Shown: positions 63,321-64,000 of the stretch, one piece after another
Layout: every line of letters begins with the position of its first letter
Position numbering within the stretch: position 1 is the first letter of the stretch
Origin: Slackia equolifaciens
GTDB lineage: Bacteria > Actinomycetota > Coriobacteriia > Coriobacteriales > Eggerthellaceae
Direction: 5' to 3'
Assembly: GCF_003725995.1 (NCBI RefSeq)
Contig: NZ_QIBX01000001.1
Span: 186,001-250,000 of the forward strand
Length of the DNA stretch: 64,000 bases
Notes under the pieces: generated by a model
Database searches by the model: none
What the model saw: only the letters and a program-made list of their open reading frames with translations
Told to the model about the DNA's origin: nothing
Program-made: the position numbers and the translations under genes

Positions 63321-63399
63321 GACTTCAACAATTCGCATACCCCGCAATCGCGGGTACGCGCGTAGCCGCATGAGCAGGACGGCGCGCACGAAAACAGGC

Positions 63400-64000
63400 T
63401 TACATGCTGAACAAGCCCATGGTCTGCGCGACGTAGGCCACCAGAATAACCACCAGCACAACGGGCGCGATGTACTTGATGAACACCGTCCAGGCCTTCT
63501 CGGCCCCGAACTTGGTGGACACCTTCACCTCGTCGATGATTACCTTGGGCTTGATGATCCAACCCACCCAGATGCAGGTCATGAGCGCGGCGATAGGCAT
63601 CATGACCGAGTTGGAGATAAAGTCGAGCAAGTCGAGAATGGACGAGCCCTCACCCAGCGGCTGGATGAACGAAAGCGAACTGTAGCCCAGGTTCACGATA
63701 ATGCCCATGACGGTCACGAAAATCACCGTGTACAACAGTGCGCGGCGACGGAAGCAACCCGTAGCGTCCTGAATGATGGACGTGCAGGTTTCCACCAGCG
63801 AGATGGAGCTGGTGAGCGCGGCGAACAGCACCAGGATGAAGAACACGCAGCCCAGCACCGATGCCGCGGGACCCATGTTCTGGAACACTTGCGGCAGGAT
63901 GATGAACATGAGCGAGGGGCCGGAGTTCTCGGCGACGGCCTGCCCGGAGCCCAACGCAGCGAACGTCGCAGGAATGATCATCATGCCGGCGAGCAGCGAC
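63400..64000 (-). CDS. Sodium- and neurotransmitter-symporter (SNF) family transporter, 5' end beyond window
   Basis: The C-terminal ~200 residues of a sodium-coupled amino-acid-type transporter (SNF/NSS family). Visible hydrophobic segments include SLMFIILPQVFQNM, VLGCVFFILVLFAALTSSISL (family TM8 with its Ser/Thr sodium-site residues), the following VETCTSIIQDATGCFRRR loop, and the last two helices. The frame is open to the window edge, so about half of a ~450-residue protein is missing. The likely substrate is an amino acid, in keeping with the organism's metabolism. Confidence 0.88.
   Translation of the reverse strand, partial: SLLAGMMIIPATFAALGSGQAVAENSGPSLMFIILPQVFQNMGPAASVLGCVFFILVLFAALTSSISLVETCTSIIQDATGCFRRRALLYTVIFVTVMGIIVNLGYSSLSFIQPLGEGSSILDLLDFISNSVMMPIAALMTCIWVGWIIKPKVIIDEVKVSTKFGAEKAWTVFIKYIAPVVLVVILVAYVAQTMGLFSM

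Overview
The window looks like chromosomal DNA of an anaerobic actinobacterium of the class Coriobacteriia, most likely family Eggerthellaceae (Slackia-like). This is inferred from moderately high GC, an arginine-catabolism operon, DUF5067-type lipoproteins, an LAxTG sorting signal, a LuxR regulator fused to a many-helix membrane domain, and a GatCAB amidotransferase. No rRNA or tRNA genes, CRISPR arrays, prophage or intact insertion sequences were seen.

Layout. 1-9.4 kb: 5'-truncated asparaginase, a membrane protein, a YgiQ radical-SAM enzyme with a long basic repeat tail, a lipoprotein, ArgR, a glutamate-cysteine ligase and an MBL hydrolase. 8.4-14.7 kb (minus): ornithine carbamoyltransferase, YfcC-type carrier, a short DDAH-like deiminase, a D-2-hydroxyacid dehydrogenase and carbamate kinase. 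This is an arginine deiminase pathway in which the usual ~400-residue ArcA is replaced by a 286-residue enzyme. 15.2-18.2 kb: PucR regulator divergent from a sodium:solute symporter. 18.7-24.3 kb: an M6 peptidase/5'-nucleotidase fusion broken by an in-frame TAG, acyl carrier protein, malic enzyme. 24.4-29.7 kb: two envelope proteins, an EAL-domain protein and a DHA2 exporter. 30.5-33.5 kb: transaldolase-rho operon. 33.8-39.4 kb: C-S lyase, esterase and MFS carrier divergent from a membrane LuxR regulator. 39.5-42 kb: FKBP isomerase, thioesterase, lipoprotein. 42.8-46.9 kb: five same-strand genes (ankyrin membrane protein, DUF4190, DUF5067 lipoprotein, HTH, Ser/Thr kinase). 47.1-50.7 kb: gatCAB. 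50.9-51.7 kb: HigBA-like toxin-antitoxin. 51.9-55.3 kb: ECF sigma, anti-sigma and VWA protein. 55.4-57.4 kb: recQ. 57.6-58.9 kb: DUF3990/HTH toxin-antitoxin-like pair. 59.2-63 kb: ychF and a DUF3825 protein. The right edge cuts an SNF-family transporter.

The most interesting signals are: (i) two miniature non-coding elements (1765-2017 and 42154-42452) with different sequences but the same design, two tandem ~20-25 bp repeats at each end facing the opposite end; (ii) a palindromic repeat in recQ that adds about 40 residues inside its zinc domain, with a relative between gatB and gatA; (iii) two toxin-antitoxin modules whose promoters carry a palindrome between -35 and -10, one being SOS-box-like and followed by a 24-codon leader ORF; (iv) the reorganised arginine operon with two very GC-rich genes; (v) the kinase cluster.

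Four coding sequences are interrupted: TAG in the M6 fusion, G-run frameshifts in the EAL gene and in rho, and an indel in the DUF3825 gene. Because rho is among them, some of these may be sequencing errors; that should be settled before biological meaning is attached.
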